DNA of 64,000 nt, from positions 1 through 64,000 of the forward strand of contig NZ_JGYG01000008.1 of NCBI RefSeq assembly GCF_000740795.1, in the 5' to 3' direction. The DNA is from Haematobacter massiliensis (GTDB lineage: Bacteria; Pseudomonadota; Alphaproteobacteria; Rhodobacterales; Rhodobacteraceae). The notes below the pieces were generated by a model. That model searched no databases and was not told the origin of the DNA. It saw only the letters and a program-made list of their open reading frames with translations. The position numbers and the translations under genes were made by a program. This document shows positions 30,285 to 40,602 of this stretch, one piece after another; within the stretch, counting starts at the first letter, position 1; each line of letters begins with the position of its first letter.

Positions 30285-30655
30285 GGTCGGTTTCCCTCTT
30301 CTACTGGATCATCCTTGCGCTGCTGCTGAAGCTCCGCCTCGTCTTCCCAAGGTGGCGACCGGCGCCATCGGCTCCCGTCTGCGCGCCGTTCGAGAGAATG
30401 AGACCGCGGCCGAGGGAGCGCACCTCGACACCTTCCGGGGAAGTTCATCGCCTCGATGATCTCTGTGGCGCTGACAGCGGCCTGCGGCACAGTGTTTGCG
30501 CCGTTCACCTACTTCTTCGATCCGGATGCATCTCTTCGCTCGGCACCTTCAGCGGGCCGATCATCGGCGCTCTCTTCCTGATCCCTCCGAGGGAATATGC
30601 CAATGGCCCGCCGTCTTCGGCCGATCTCGATCGCGGCAATCCTGATTGAGCCGCG
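30285..30655 (+). pseudogene. Decayed LivM-type branched-chain amino acid permease
   Basis: Pieces of LivM in successive frames: SVSLFYWIILALLLK (from 30286), then RAVRENETAAEGAHLDTFRG (30384-30440), then KFIASMISVALTAACGTVFAPFTYFFDPDAS after a one-base shift, and SSLGTFSGPIIGALFLIPPRE after another. Intact LivM has the same order: the RAxRExExxAE loop that contacts the ATPase, two helices, and a GPVxGA helix. At least two frameshifts and the missing N-terminal half show it is dead. Confidence 0.72.
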
Positions 30656-30735
30656 CGGGAACAGGGGTCTATGCGCGGAAACGCCGGTAAAGGACGCCAG
30701 CAGCCACCCCCGGCCGCAAGTGTTGGAGAAGCGAA

Positions 30736-30855
30736 ATGGCCAGTCAACCCATCCTCAAGGGCCACGCTCTGAAGGTCGTCTTCGGAGAGTTCCACGCCAT
30801 CGACCATGTGAGCGTCACGCTCGGCAAGGGCGAGATCGCCGGCCCGAACGGCATC
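30736..30855 (+). pseudogene. LivG-type ATPase fragment (N-terminal 40 residues)
   Basis: ATG 30736 with GGAGAA upstream opens MASQPILKGHALKVVFGEFHAIDHVSVTLGKGEIAGPNGIT, the start of a LivG/UrtD-type ATPase. It breaks off inside Walker A, where GPNGAGKTT is expected. It directly follows the livM remnant as in liv operons. The matching LivF remnant lies 28 kb away at 1875-2246. Confidence 0.7.
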
Positions 30856-31368
30856 ACCGCTATGACTTTGCGGCTGCGGCGATGACATGCGCGAATGGCG
30901 GTGGACAATGCATCTGTGATCACAATAACGAGCCGTAGCGAAGGCCATAGGAGATGGCAGGACGAGGTTATTCTACTCAGCCGCTTCGCCGGCGCTTCGT
31001 CCGCTCAGCTGTGATCACATCGATTACAAGCGGAGAACCGCGAGAAAATGACGCCGTGAGATGTCTTTGGACAGCCTGTTGGCAGAACGGCAGGGTCCGT
31101 GCGCGGGCTGAAGATCACCCATTTTGTCGACAGTTGACAAACCTCCATTCCATGGCCGATGCTGTCTGTGGCCATTTGGAGGAGTGGCTGTCACCTGTTC
31201 CGCTTACGGCAACCAAGACCGCCGCCCTTCAGGACCAGTTCCTGATGGTTGGCGACTTCTGCCGCCTGCACGGAACGGAGGACGGAGGCAACCGGGCACA
31301 GAACCGCTGGTCGGTGGATGACCTTCATCCGTCATCGTGACCTGTGCCCATCGGGGGAGGGACCGGAC
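30856..31368. other. Intergenic region (513 bp) before the orphan binding protein
   Basis: No gene seen. At 31124-31140 TTGTCGACAGTTGACAA is an inverted repeat (TTGTC/GACAA, 7-bp gap) of the type used by GntR-family regulators. It sits about 230 bp before the next start codon and could be an operator; no regulator gene is adjacent. Confidence 0.35.
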
Positions 31369-32940
31369 ATGACAACAGAGATCGGCAGAACATCCGCGAC
31401 GCAGCCGGACTGGAGGCGACGGCTTTTCATCTTGGGGACGGCGGGAGCCGGCGCGCTGGCGATGTCGGGGCTGCCGGGGCGGGTGCTCGCCGCAACGACG
31501 GAGCGGCTGAAGGTGGCGCTCCATGCCAACCCCTCCAGCCTTGATCCGGCGACCGGCAGTTCCGGCTCCGACCATATGTATCTCTACTGCCTTTACGATA
31601 CGCTGACGGAATGGGATCCCGATACGCTGACGGTGCGCCCCGGCCTTGCACGGAGCCATGCCTTTACCGATCCGAAAACGCTTGTGCTGGATCTGGAGGA
31701 GGGCGTCACCTTCCACGACGGGACACCCCTCGATGCGGAGGCGGTGAAGTTCAACCTCGACCGGGTGCGGAGCGAGCCGATCTCCAACATCCGGGCGGAT
31801 CTGGCTACGGTGGAGAGCGTTGAGGTGACCGGCCCGTTGCAGGTCACGCTGCACCTCAAGGAATCCGATAGCGCCCTGCCCCTCATCCTGTCCGATCGGG
31901 TGGGGATGGTGCTTTCGCCCACCGCGCTCCGGGCGAGCGAAGGCGGCAGGATCGATCGCGCGCCGGTGGGGTCTGGCCCATGGAAGCTCGTCAGCTGGAC
32001 GGATGGCGAGCGCTTCCTGGCCGAAAGGCATCCCGGCTACTGGCGGGACGACAGGCCGGGCATGCAGGAGATCGAGATCCTCATCATGCCCGATGCCGCC
32101 ACCCGCCTCCGCTCCCTGCAGAGCGGCCAGACACATATCGCCTGCCAGATCACCGAGCTTCTGCAACCGATCGTCAAGCGCTCTCCCACGCTGGAGGTCC
32201 GCGCCCGACCGACAATCTGGTGCTATACCCTGTTCCTCAACGCCTCCAAGGGGCCGCTTGCGGATGTGCGGGTGCGGCAGGCGCTCAACCATGCCATCGA
32301 CCGGGAGAACTTCATCCGCGCTGCGATGGCCGGTCAGGGAGAGGCGGCCAGCATGATGCTGCCCAAATCCCACTGGGCCTATGCCACGGAGGCGGAGGGC
32401 CGTACCACCTTTGACCTCGACAAGGCAAAGGCGCTGCTGGCCGAGGCCGGTTACGCGGACGGGTTCACGCTCGACTTCCGCGGCTTCCCCGATCAGGCCT
32501 ATGTCCAGCGTCAGGAGGTCATCCTGAACCAGCTGAGCAAGGTCGGCATCCGCGGGCGCTTCGCCAATGCGCCCATCCCGGAGACCGACAGCCGGTGGTG
32601 GGGCGAGCGGCAGGGGGAGGCCTATTTCTCCGTCTGGACGGGCAGGCCCGATCCGACCAATATCTATACTATCCTCTATGGCGAGACGTCCTACTACAAC
32701 CCGAGCCGACTGAAGCCGCCCGAAGGCTTCATGGAGGCGATCGCCGAAAGCCGCGCCACCGACGATCAGGCGGCCCGCGCCAAGGCGCTGTCCAAGGCGC
32801 AGGTGCTGGCCATGGACTTTGCGCTGAACGTGCCCATCGCCTTCCGCTATCAGATGGATGCGGTAAACCGGTCGGTGAGCGATTTCGGGCCCAACCTTCT
32901 TGGCAAGCCCAAGTTCACTACCGCCGTGGTCGGTAGCTGA
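31369..32940 (+). CDS. Orphan Tat-exported ABC peptide/opine-type substrate-binding protein (SBP family 5)
   Basis: A 523-residue binding protein. The N-terminus has a twin-arginine signal (RRRLFILGTAGAGALAMSG, cleavage near VLA-AT). Family-5 landmarks follow: SSLDPATGSSGSDHMYLYCLYDTLTEWDPDT, LRDGVTFHDG-like EEGVTFHDGTPLDAEAVKFNLDR, GSGPWKLVSW, and VRQALNHAIDRENFI. GGGGGAGGG lies upstream of ATG 31369. No permease or ATPase gene accompanies it, so it either works with a transporter elsewhere or is a leftover. The substrate (peptide, glutathione, nickel or opine) cannot be told. Confidence 0.87.
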   Translation: MTTEIGRTSATQPDWRRRLFILGTAGAGALAMSGLPGRVLAATTERLKVALHANPSSLDPATGSSGSDHMYLYCLYDTLTEWDPDTLTVRPGLARSHAFTDPKTLVLDLEEGVTFHDGTPLDAEAVKFNLDRVRSEPISNIRADLATVESVEVTGPLQVTLHLKESDSALPLILSDRVGMVLSPTALRASEGGRIDRAPVGSGPWKLVSWTDGERFLAERHPGYWRDDRPGMQEIEILIMPDAATRLRSLQSGQTHIACQITELLQPIVKRSPTLEVRARPTIWCYTLFLNASKGPLADVRVRQALNHAIDRENFIRAAMAGQGEAASMMLPKSHWAYATEAEGRTTFDLDKAKALLAEAGYADGFTLDFRGFPDQAYVQRQEVILNQLSKVGIRGRFANAPIPETDSRWWGERQGEAYFSVWTGRPDPTNIYTILYGETSYYNPSRLKPPEGFMEAIAESRATDDQAARAKALSKAQVLAMDFALNVPIAFRYQMDAVNRSVSDFGPNLLGKPKFTTAVVGS

Positions 32941-33286
32941 CCGCTAGCAAGAGGCATCGCCGATGCCAGTAGGCGCCGAAGGTCGTCAGAGGCGGCGTTG
33001 CAGGTCGGCGAAGAAATAGGTCGGCGGGCGCCGACATGCGAGCGGTGGCATGGGGGAGGTGGCGATACCGGTGGCCTGAAACCGGTGCCCCGCCTCCCGC
33101 ATGACGGTTCCGCGGCAGTGCGGACCCAATCAGCAGTTTTCTGAAAAGGTTTTCAGACCTGCGCCGGAGTGGAAATCCATCGCAACCTTATGGATTCCGG
33201 TCGGACTTCTAGTCGATCCGGATCATTCCGGTACGGATACCCGATTCCGCCGTTGTCATGAGAATGCAGAATCTTTCTGTAGACTG
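32941..33286. other. Intergenic region (346 bp) between convergent genes, with hairpins
   Basis: GGCATC/GATGCC with loop GCC (32953-32967) lies 13 bp after the binding-protein stop and may act as its terminator. CTGAAAAGGTTTTCAG (33141-33156) is a perfect palindrome of unknown role. No gene seen. Confidence 0.4.
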
Positions 33287-34588
33287 TCAGTCCCGCGCAT
33301 CCGGCACGACACGTGCCGCGGCCTCCACCGGAGAGACGCGTGGACCGAAGGCGGCAACAACCAGACCCAACAGGCAAACGCCCGCCGTCAGCCCGGCCAG
33401 CCCCGGCCACCCGCCGTGCTGCCAGAACCATCCCCCCGCCCAGCCGGTCAGGCTCGCCCCGGCATAGTAGAACATGAGATAGAGCGCCGTCGCATGCCCC
33501 TTGTTGCCCTTTGCCGCTGCGCCGACTGCGCTGCTGGCAACGGAGTGGCCGATGAAGAAGCCGGTGGCGATCAACGCGATTCCGACACAGATCAGCACTA
33601 TCGGCTGGCCCAGCGTGACCAGCACCCCGGTCAGGATGACGCCAAAGGCAGTTACCAGCATCGGCCGCCGCCCCAACCGGTCCGACAGCGAACCAGCGAC
33701 GGAGGAGGAGACGATGCCAAAGCCGAATGTCAGAAAGATCAGGCTCACCATGCTGGGGCTGAGGCCATAGGGAGCGCCCACCAGCCGGAATGTGGCATAG
33801 TTGAACACCGTGCTGAACACACTCGTGAGGCAGAAGCCCAGAAGATAGAGCCGTTGCAGCGCCGGATTGGCCAGATGGGCGCCCCATGCCTTCAGGTGAA
33901 AGGCAAAGCCCACATTCCCGTCATGACCGCTTCCGGCGGTCTGGCGCGAGGGCGGCAGCAGCAGGGCGAAGCCGATGGACGCGGCAAGGCAGAAGACGCC
34001 GAGAACCTCCATCGCCATACGCCAGGACCCGAATTCGGTGAGGATGCCCATGCCGATCCGCCCGACCATCGCGCCGAAGGCCGTGCCGCCGATGTACAGA
34101 CCCATGGCCCGCCCCAGATCCTCGGGCGCGATCTCCTCGGCAAGATAAGCCATTGCAACCGCGGGAACCCCGCCCAGAACCAGCCCTTCCAGCGCGCGGG
34201 CGGCAAGGATGCCATGCCAGGCCGGCAGGAGCGCCACGGCGAGGTTGAGCGCCGCAGCCCCGAACATCCCCGCTACCATCACCTGCTTCCGGCTGAACCG
34301 GCGCGCGAGCACGGCCATCACCATGATCGAGAGCGCAAGGAACCCGGTCGTCAGCGACAGCGCCAGTGAACTGCTGGCGGGCGATAGCCCGAATTCCTGC
34401 GCAAAGGCGGGAAGCAGCGGCTGCACGCAATAGATCAGCGCGAATGTCGAGAAACCGGCCAGAAACATGGCCAGCCGGATACGGACAAAGGCAGGCGTCC
34501 CGGCCCGGGCCGGCGGGGCCGCGGCAGGTGGAGCCGCAGCGGAAGGGGCGGATGTGGTGGGCAAGCGGGGAGCAAGAACGATAGCCAT
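33287..34588 (-). CDS. MFS drug/metabolite exporter, YnfM-like
   Basis: A 433-residue major facilitator protein. A proline/alanine-rich cytoplasmic start is followed by 12 predicted spans, with the first pair FLAGFSTFALIYCVQPLLPAFAQEFGLSPASSS and the loop-2/3 motif (VLARRFSRKQVMVAGM). FALIYCVQPLLPAFAQEFGLS strongly resembles the YnfM/YbcL arabinose-exporter-like group. ATG 34588 is the first start after the divergent promoter region; an in-frame extension through the LysR gene on the opposite strand is spurious. It is divergent from the LysR regulator and probably under its control. Confidence 0.88.
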   Translation of the reverse strand: MAIVLAPRLPTTSAPSAAAPPAAAPPARAGTPAFVRIRLAMFLAGFSTFALIYCVQPLLPAFAQEFGLSPASSSLALSLTTGFLALSIMVMAVLARRFSRKQVMVAGMFGAAALNLAVALLPAWHGILAARALEGLVLGGVPAVAMAYLAEEIAPEDLGRAMGLYIGGTAFGAMVGRIGMGILTEFGSWRMAMEVLGVFCLAASIGFALLLPPSRQTAGSGHDGNVGFAFHLKAWGAHLANPALQRLYLLGFCLTSVFSTVFNYATFRLVGAPYGLSPSMVSLIFLTFGFGIVSSSVAGSLSDRLGRRPMLVTAFGVILTGVLVTLGQPIVLICVGIALIATGFFIGHSVASSAVGAAAKGNKGHATALYLMFYYAGASLTGWAGGWFWQHGGWPGLAGLTAGVCLLGLVVAAFGPRVSPVEAAARVVPDARD

Positions 34589-34635
34589 GGGGGAGTGTCC
34601 TTTCACCCTGAGGAATAGACATTCCGGCGCCAATC

Positions 34636-34650
34636 TTCCAATATATGGAA
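34636..34650. promoter_or_regulatory. Candidate LysR operator in the MFS-LysR divergent promoter
   Basis: TTCCAATATATGGAA is a perfect 5-5-5 inverted repeat with the T-N11-A character of LysR boxes. A second, weaker copy with the core TTTCCATATGTAAA follows at 34658-34671. Two boxes about 22 bp apart in a 93-bp divergent region is the classical LysR layout. Confidence 0.6.
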
Positions 34651-34681
34651 AAGTCGATTTCCATATGTAAAACAGATACCA

Positions 34682-35566
34682 ATGGAACTGCGTCACATCC
34701 GCTATTTCCTCGCCGTGGCAGAGGAAGGGAACTTCACCCGCGCGGCACAGCGCCTTGGCATCGGGCAGCCGCCCCTCAGCCAGCAGATCCGCGATCTGGA
34801 GCGGGAGGTCGGAGTACGGCTTTTCCATCGTATCCCGCATGGTGCGGAACTCACGCCCGCGGGGGCGGTCTTCCGGGATCGGGTGGCGGATCTGCCGGGC
34901 GCGGCGAGCGCGGCGGCGGAGGCTGCACGTCGCGCCGCGCGGGGGGAAATCGGCGAGCTGCGTCTCGGCATTACCGGCACAGCGGCGCTGAACCCGGTCG
35001 TGCCACGGCTGATCCGGGATTTCCGGGCAGAGCGGCCGGGACTCACCCTCCATCTGACGGAGGCGAACTCCCTTCGTCTGCGGGACGATCTGCTGGAGGG
35101 GCGGCTCGACGTGGCCATCCTGCGCTCCAGCATGGGCGATCCCCCCGAACTCCGCTCCTGGCCACTTGCGGATGAAGCCTTGCTCGCCGCCCTGCCCGTT
35201 GCCTCCGATCCCGGAACGCCACGGATCGCGCTGAGGGATCTGGCGGACCTTCCGCTGATCCTCACCCCGCGCGAATTTGGTGCCAGCCTGCATGACGCCG
35301 CCATCGCCGCCTGCCGCGCCGCCGGTTTCGAGCCGCGCCCCGGCCAGACGGCTCCGCAGGTGGCCTCCATCCTGTCGCTGGTTTCCGCCGGGCTTGGCTT
35401 TTCGCTGCTGCCGGAATCGATGCGGCAGTTCGCGGTCGAGGGCGTGGTCTTCCGCCCCTTGAGCGATCCCGAAACCCGCGTGGCGATCTCCGTCGCGGCG
35501 CGGCGAAGCGGCATGTCCGCAACCATCACCGCCTTTGTGGACAAAGCCAGACGGTTCGGGCGTTAA
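34682..35566 (+). CDS. LysR-family transcriptional regulator
   Basis: A 294-residue LysR protein. Residues 1-60 are the winged HTH (MELRHIRYFLAVAEEGNFTRAAQRLGIGQPPLSQQIRDLEREVGVRLFHR), and the effector-binding domain runs from about 90 to the end (IGELRLGITGTAALNPVVPRLIRDF). The HTH and linker match the BenM/CatM/AlsR-like branch (RHIRYFLAVAEE). It is divergent from the MFS exporter with LysR-type palindromes between them, so it likely controls the exporter and itself. Confidence 0.92.
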   Translation: MELRHIRYFLAVAEEGNFTRAAQRLGIGQPPLSQQIRDLEREVGVRLFHRIPHGAELTPAGAVFRDRVADLPGAASAAAEAARRAARGEIGELRLGITGTAALNPVVPRLIRDFRAERPGLTLHLTEANSLRLRDDLLEGRLDVAILRSSMGDPPELRSWPLADEALLAALPVASDPGTPRIALRDLADLPLILTPREFGASLHDAAIAACRAAGFEPRPGQTAPQVASILSLVSAGLGFSLLPESMRQFAVEGVVFRPLSDPETRVAISVAARRSGMSATITAFVDKARRFGR

Positions 35567-36129
35567 AGAGGGCTCGACCCTGCCCCGGGACGGGAGATGG
35601 TTTTCCCGGGCCTATAGCCATGCCACCGGTTCCGTCCGAGGGCCTTCTGGCGACGAGCGCCAAGCAAAGCCATGTTGCCCAAGGCGGCAACTCTCCAGCT
35701 CTATGGCAAGACCTGGCAGGGAAGACCGTTTCTGACAGGAGATGCCCTGAATGGCCAAATCAAACCCCGGAGGGTTTTCACGGAACATTGTTCCACGATG
35801 TTGGACCAAAAGCATAAGCGGCAGGTTTGAAAACGAGAATTTTCATCCAGACATGCGAGAAGAACTGCGCAGCCATCGCCACGCGCCGCAGTAGGATGAC
35901 CCACGGCGCGGAGGGAGGGTCGATCTTGGCTGTCCTTGGAAAGGGGTCTCGGAGAGGGTACGAAAGACCTCAATGGTGCGAACTCGCGTTGATCGGAGAG
36001 GCACCGGCGCTGTTCAGGCTTTCGCGGTGCGGAGACGCCAAGGGCCCGGCTGGCCTCCGGGCTAGCTTTCCACCACCCTATGTCGCGAGCTACAGGCGGC
36101 ATCCCCCCAGGCCACAATCCCGCCACAGG
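35567..36129. other. Gene-poor interval (563 bp)
   Basis: CCCGGG/CCCGGG arms at about 35584-35607 may end the LysR transcript. GGAACATTGTTCC (35782-35794) is a perfect 5-3-5 palindrome resembling IclR- or LacI-type half-sites. No credible coding frame was found on either strand. Confidence 0.4.
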
Positions 36130-37257
36130 TCACCCCTGAGACAGGATATCCCGCAGGTCCGCCATGGACAGGGCCACCGGATTGCCGCGCATGGATGAGC
36201 TTTCCAGCGATGCCTCGGCGATGCGATCATGCGCGGAGGCGGGAACGCCCTGCCCCGCAAGATCCGGCAGACCCGCCCCGTGGGCCCATCGGGAAAGGGC
36301 GAAGGGCGCCTCCGCTTCCGTGCTGCCCAGTTCATCGGCGATGACCCGGCAGACCTGGGCGATCCGCTGGCCCGCCTCGCCCGAGGAACGCCGCGCGTTC
36401 ATCGCCAGCACCGGGCCGAGGAGCGTGCCGCAGATCGCGCCATGTGCCGCGGGATACAGCCCGCCGATCACTCCCGCCAGCCCGTGCACCGCGCCAAGCC
36501 CCGCATTGGCCAGCGCGATACCGCCGGTCAGGCTGACATAGGCCATCGCGTCGCGGGCCAGCGGATCTTCAGCCAGCATCAACCGGCGGAGCGCCCAGAG
36601 ACCCCTGCCGATCTGCGGCTCGGTCAGGCTGTCGGTGAAGGGCGTCGCCTTGCAGGACACGAAGGGCTCGATCACCTGGGTGAGCGCATCCATGCCGGAG
36701 GCCAGCGTCACCCCGCGCGGGCAGTGATCAGTCAGTGCCGGATCCACGATGGCGATGCGCGGCAGCATCCGGTCATCCCGGAGCGATACCTTGCGACCGT
36801 GCTCCGGCAGGCAGATCACCGCGTTGCGTGTGGCCTCCGCCCCGGTGCCCGCCGTGGTGGGCAAGGCGACGACCGGAAGCGGCGGCATCGTAAGCGGCAG
36901 GCCACGCCCGACCACCTCCAGATGATCCATCGGCGAGCCGGAGGCCGGGATCAGCGCGGCGAGCGCCTTGCCCATGTCGATGACCGACCCGCCCCCGATG
37001 GCCACAATCCAGTCCGGCGCCGCGTTCCGGGCAAGGGCAAGGGCGCCCTCCAGCAGCGGCAGCGTCGGCTCCGTGGGGCATGAGATGGCCAGAACATCGT
37101 CCGCGATTTCCGCCAGCAGCGGCGCCGCACGATCCGGCGTCCGGCCATGCACGACGAGGCCGCGCGGTCCGAAGGGCCGGATCAAACCGGCTGTGGCAGC
37201 AGCGCTTCCGCGCCCGAAGATCACCCGCCCCGGGAGGCTGAAGGTGAATGCCGTCAT
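36130..37257 (-). CDS. Iron-containing alcohol dehydrogenase (maleylacetate reductase/1,3-propanediol dehydrogenase-like)
   Basis: A 375-residue group-III alcohol dehydrogenase. [15 protein letters not shown] is the NAD(P)-binding GGGS motif. [18 protein letters not shown] and [23 protein letters not shown] carry the first metal ligands, and [22 protein letters not shown] the metal-binding histidines. ATG 37257 overlaps the glpK stop by 4 bp, so it is the last gene of the glycerol operon. A role in oxidising or reducing a glycerol-derived C3 compound is inferred; Rhizobium-type glp operons are not known to me to require it. Confidence 0.85.
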   Translation of the reverse strand: MTAFTFSLPGRVIFGRGSAAATAGLIRPFGPRGLVVHGRTPDRAAPLLAEIADDVLAISCPTEPTLPLLEGALALARNAAPDWIVAIGGGSVIDMGKALAALIPASGSPMDHLEVVGRGLPLTMPPLPVVALPTTAGTGAEATRNAVICLPEHGRKVSLRDDRMLPRIAIVDPALTDHCPRGVTLASGMDALTQVIEPFVSCKATPFTDSLTEPQIGRGLWALRRLMLAEDPLARDAMAYVSLTGGIALANAGLGAVHGLAGVIGGLYPAAHGAICGTLLGPVLAMNARRSSGEAGQRIAQVCRVIADELGSTEAEAPFALSRWAHGAGLPDLAGQGVPASAHDRIAEASLESSSMRGNPVALSMADLRDILSQG

Positions 37258-38741
37258 GCCGACATCGTCGCCGCGACAGCCCGCTTCCACCGGCTGTAGA
37301 TGATTGTCCGGCGGTCCTCCGCCATCTCGGGGTCGAAGCGGCGCTGAAGCGACCATTCCCGGGCGAAATCCTCGGGCGGGGGACAGATGCCGGCCTGCAG
37401 CCCGGCGAGATAGGCCGCGCCGAGAGCGGTCGTCTCTGTCACAACCGGCCGATCCACCTGCGCGCCCAGAATGTCGGCCAGGAACTGCATCGTCCAGTCG
37501 CTCGCCGCCATCCCGCCATCGACCCTGAGGACGCCCTGCGCCTCCGCCTGCCAGTCAGCGCGCATGGCCTCCAGCAGGTCGCGCGTCTGGTAGCCGACAC
37601 TTTCCAGCGCCGCGCGGGCCAGTTCAGCGGGGCCCGAGTTACGCGTCAGGCCGAAGACCGCCCCGCGGCATTCGGGATACCAATGCGGCGCTCCCAGCCC
37701 GGTGAAGGCCGGCACGACGACGACCTGCTGCGCGGCATCCGCCGCCTCCGCCAGGGGCTGCGTCTCCGAGGCCTCGCGGATCAGCTTCAGCCCGTCACGC
37801 AACCATTGGACCACCGCCCCCGCAATGAAGATGGAGCCTTCCAGCGCATAGGTCGTCTGCCCGTTCAGGCGATAGGCGATGGTGGTAAGAAGGCGATGTT
37901 TCGACGGAACACGGTCCTTTCCGGTGTTCAGCAGCGCGAAACAGCCCGTGCCATAGGTGGATTTTATCATGCCCGGCTGAAAGCAGGCCTGCCCCAGCGT
38001 CGCGGCCTGCTGATCGCCCGCAACACCCAGAATAGGGATGGAAACCCCTCCGAACAGGTCCGGTCGCGTGACGCCGAATTCGGCAGCGCAATCCCGCACT
38101 TCGGGCAGAAGCGCCATCGGTATGTCGAGGAGCGCGCAGATATCGGCATCCCACGCATTCGTCGCAATATTGAACAGCAAGGTGCGCGCGGCATTGGTCG
38201 CGTCGGTCGCGTGCACCTTACCGCCCGTCATGTTCCAGATCAGCCAGCTGTCCACCGTGCCGAAGGCCAGCTCCCCCTGCTCCGCCCGGCTCCGCGCGCC
38301 GGGGAGGTTGTCCAGAAGCCATTTCAGCTTCGTCCCGGAGAAATAGGGGTCGAGCAGCAGGCCCGTCCGTTCCCGGATCATCGGCTCATGCCCGGCAGCC
38401 TTCAGGTCTGCGCAGAGGTCCGCCGTCCGCCGGTCCTGCCAGACAATGGCGCGGTGCAGCGGCTGGCCGGTCGCACGGTCCCACAGGAGCGTGGTTTCAC
38501 GCTGATTGGTGATGCCGATCGCCGCGATCTGATCGGAGGTCGCGCCCGCCCGTTCCATCGCCTCCCGTGCGGTGCCCGCAACCGTGGCCCAGAGATCCGC
38601 CGGATCATGCTCTACCCATCCGGGTTGCGGATAATGCTGGGGAAATTCCTCCTGCCCGGAGGCGACGGGGCGCAGGCTCCTGTCGAACAGGATGGCGCGG
38701 GTGGATGTCGTGCCCTGATCAATGGCCAGGATATAGTGCAT
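37254..38741 (-). CDS. glpK: GlpK, glycerol kinase
   Basis: A 495-residue FGGY kinase phosphorylating glycerol to sn-glycerol 3-phosphate. The N-terminal phosphate loop is [45 protein letters not shown] is the glycerol-binding region, and [11 protein letters not shown] and [21 protein letters not shown] belong to the ATP-binding half. ATG 38741 gives the standard start. It lies 73 bp after the glpV stop and overlaps the dehydrogenase gene by 4 bp. It traps glycerol imported by GlpSTPQUV and feeds GlpD. Confidence 0.96.
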   Translation of the reverse strand: MHYILAIDQGTTSTRAILFDRSLRPVASGQEEFPQHYPQPGWVEHDPADLWATVAGTAREAMERAGATSDQIAAIGITNQRETTLLWDRATGQPLHRAIVWQDRRTADLCADLKAAGHEPMIRERTGLLLDPYFSGTKLKWLLDNLPGARSRAEQGELAFGTVDSWLIWNMTGGKVHATDATNAARTLLFNIATNAWDADICALLDIPMALLPEVRDCAAEFGVTRPDLFGGVSIPILGVAGDQQAATLGQACFQPGMIKSTYGTGCFALLNTGKDRVPSKHRLLTTIAYRLNGQTTYALEGSIFIAGAVVQWLRDGLKLIREASETQPLAEAADAAQQVVVVPAFTGLGAPHWYPECRGAVFGLTRNSGPAELARAALESVGYQTRDLLEAMRADWQAEAQGVLRVDGGMAASDWTMQFLADILGAQVDRPVVTETTALGAAYLAGLQAGICPPPEDFAREWSLQRRFDPEMAEDRRTIIYSRWKRAVAATMSA

Positions 38742-38814
38742 GGCGCGTTCCGTTCGTGGCCCCCGAAAGACGAAGGGCCGGACAGCATCGCGCTGCACGG
38801 CCCTCCGAGACAGA

Positions 38815-40536
38815 TTACTGCCAGGATTTGATCAGGGCATCATAGGAGATGGTTTCCGGTGCGGGCTTTTCGTTCGCGAGCTTCGCGACGGGCGCGCCGG
38901 GCGCATCCAGCCATTTCTGCGGATCCTCCTCCTCATTCAGCTTCGGACCGAGATCACCCTGCACGCCCGACCGCTCGATCCGCGACATCACGCGTTCCTG
39001 TTCCGCGCAGAGCGAATCCAGCGCCTCCTGCGGAGACTTGGCGCCTGACATCGCATCGCCGATGTTCTGCCACCAGAGCTGTGCCAGCTTGGGATAATCG
39101 GGCACGTTGGTGCCGGTCGGCGACCACTGGGTGCGCGCGGGCGAACGATAGAACTCCACCAGGCCCCCGAGCTTCGGCGCCCGCTCGGTGAAGGATTTGT
39201 CCTCGACGGTCGATTTGCGGATGAAGGTCAGGCCGACGTGGGATTTCTTCACATCAACCGTCTTCGAGGTGACGAACTGGGCGTAGAGCCAGGCGGCCTG
39301 CGCACGGTCCAGCGGGGTGGATTTCAGCAGCGTCCATGAGCCGACGTCCTGATAGCCGATCTTGGTGCCTTCGGTCCAGTACGCGCCATGCGGGCTGGGA
39401 GCCATGCGCCATTTCGGCGTCCCGTCGTCATTCATCACCGGCGTTCCGGGTTTCACCATGTCGGCGGTGAAGGTGGTGTACCAGAACATCTGCTGGGCGA
39501 TGTCGCCCCGCGCCGGCACCGGTCCGGCCTCACCAAAGGTCATGCCCATCGCCTCGGGCGGGGTATAGGCCTTCAGCCAGTCGATCGCCTTGGTCACGGC
39601 ATAGACGGCGGCCGCGTCATTCGTGGCGCCGCCGCGCGCGACGCAGGAGCCGACGGGGCGGGAGTTCTCGTCGACCCTGATCCCCCATTCATCGACCGGC
39701 AGGCCGTTCGGCTCGCCCTTGTCGCCACCGCCCGCCATGGAGAACCACGCATCGGTGTAGCGCCAGCCGAGCGAGGGATCCTTCTTGCCGTAGTCCATGT
39801 TGCCCCAGGCCTTCGCGGGACCGCCATTGATATAGGACATGTCGCGTCCGGTGAAGAACTCGGCGATATCCTCATAGGCCGACCAGTTGACCGGAACGCC
39901 AAGGTCATAGCCGTATTTCGCCTTGAAATCGTCCTTGGTCTTCTGATCGCTGAACCAGTCGTAGCGGAACCAGTAGAGGTTCGCGAACTGCTGGTCGGGA
40001 AGCTGGTAAAGCTCTCCATCCGGGGCGGTGGTGAACTGAAGCCCCATGAAATCCGCGAGATCGAGCGTGGGCGAGGTGAAAGCCTTGCCCTCCTCCGCCA
40101 TCCACTTGGTCAGGTCGCGAGCCTGCTGGTAGCGCCAGTGCGTGCCGATGAGATCGCTGTCGTTGACATAGCCGTCGTAGATGTTCTCTCCCGTCTGCAT
40201 CTGAGTCTGCAGCTTCTCGACCACATCGCCTTCGCCGATCAGGTCGTGGGTAACCTTGATGCCGGTGATCGCGGTGAAGGCCGGGGCCAGCACCTTGGAT
40301 TCGTATTCATGCGTGGTGATCGTCTCCGACACCACCTTGATATCCATGCCCGCGAGCGGCTTGGCGGCGTCGATGAACCACTGCATCTCCTTTTCCTGAT
40401 CCGCGCGCGAGAGCGAGGACAGGTTTCCGATCTCGGCATCAAGGAATTTCCTGGCCGCGTCCATATCCGCCCAAGCGGGCATCCCGACAGCAATGAGAGC
40501 CAGCGCCATCGCGGTCGTCCTGTGCTTCAATCTCAT
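38815..40536 (-). CDS. glpV: GlpV, periplasmic glycerol-binding protein
   Basis: A 573-residue family-1-type binding protein with signal peptide [23 protein letters not shown]. Its length and the segment [54 protein letters not shown] match the glycerol-binding component of the rhizobial GlpSTPQUV importer. GGGGGAGGA lies just before ATG 40536, a much stronger ribosome site than its neighbours have, fitting the need for excess binding protein. It follows glpU by 66 bp. Confidence 0.92.
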   Translation of the reverse strand: MRLKHRTTAMALALIAVGMPAWADMDAARKFLDAEIGNLSSLSRADQEKEMQWFIDAAKPLAGMDIKVVSETITTHEYESKVLAPAFTAITGIKVTHDLIGEGDVVEKLQTQMQTGENIYDGYVNDSDLIGTHWRYQQARDLTKWMAEEGKAFTSPTLDLADFMGLQFTTAPDGELYQLPDQQFANLYWFRYDWFSDQKTKDDFKAKYGYDLGVPVNWSAYEDIAEFFTGRDMSYINGGPAKAWGNMDYGKKDPSLGWRYTDAWFSMAGGGDKGEPNGLPVDEWGIRVDENSRPVGSCVARGGATNDAAAVYAVTKAIDWLKAYTPPEAMGMTFGEAGPVPARGDIAQQMFWYTTFTADMVKPGTPVMNDDGTPKWRMAPSPHGAYWTEGTKIGYQDVGSWTLLKSTPLDRAQAAWLYAQFVTSKTVDVKKSHVGLTFIRKSTVEDKSFTERAPKLGGLVEFYRSPARTQWSPTGTNVPDYPKLAQLWWQNIGDAMSGAKSPQEALDSLCAEQERVMSRIERSGVQGDLGPKLNEEEDPQKWLDAPGAPVAKLANEKPAPETISYDALIKSWQ

Positions 40537-40602
40537 GATTTCCTCCCCCGAGATTGCATGCAGTCCACCGGGTCACTTCCCCTCCCGGCGAGGGCCGTTC
40601 GG

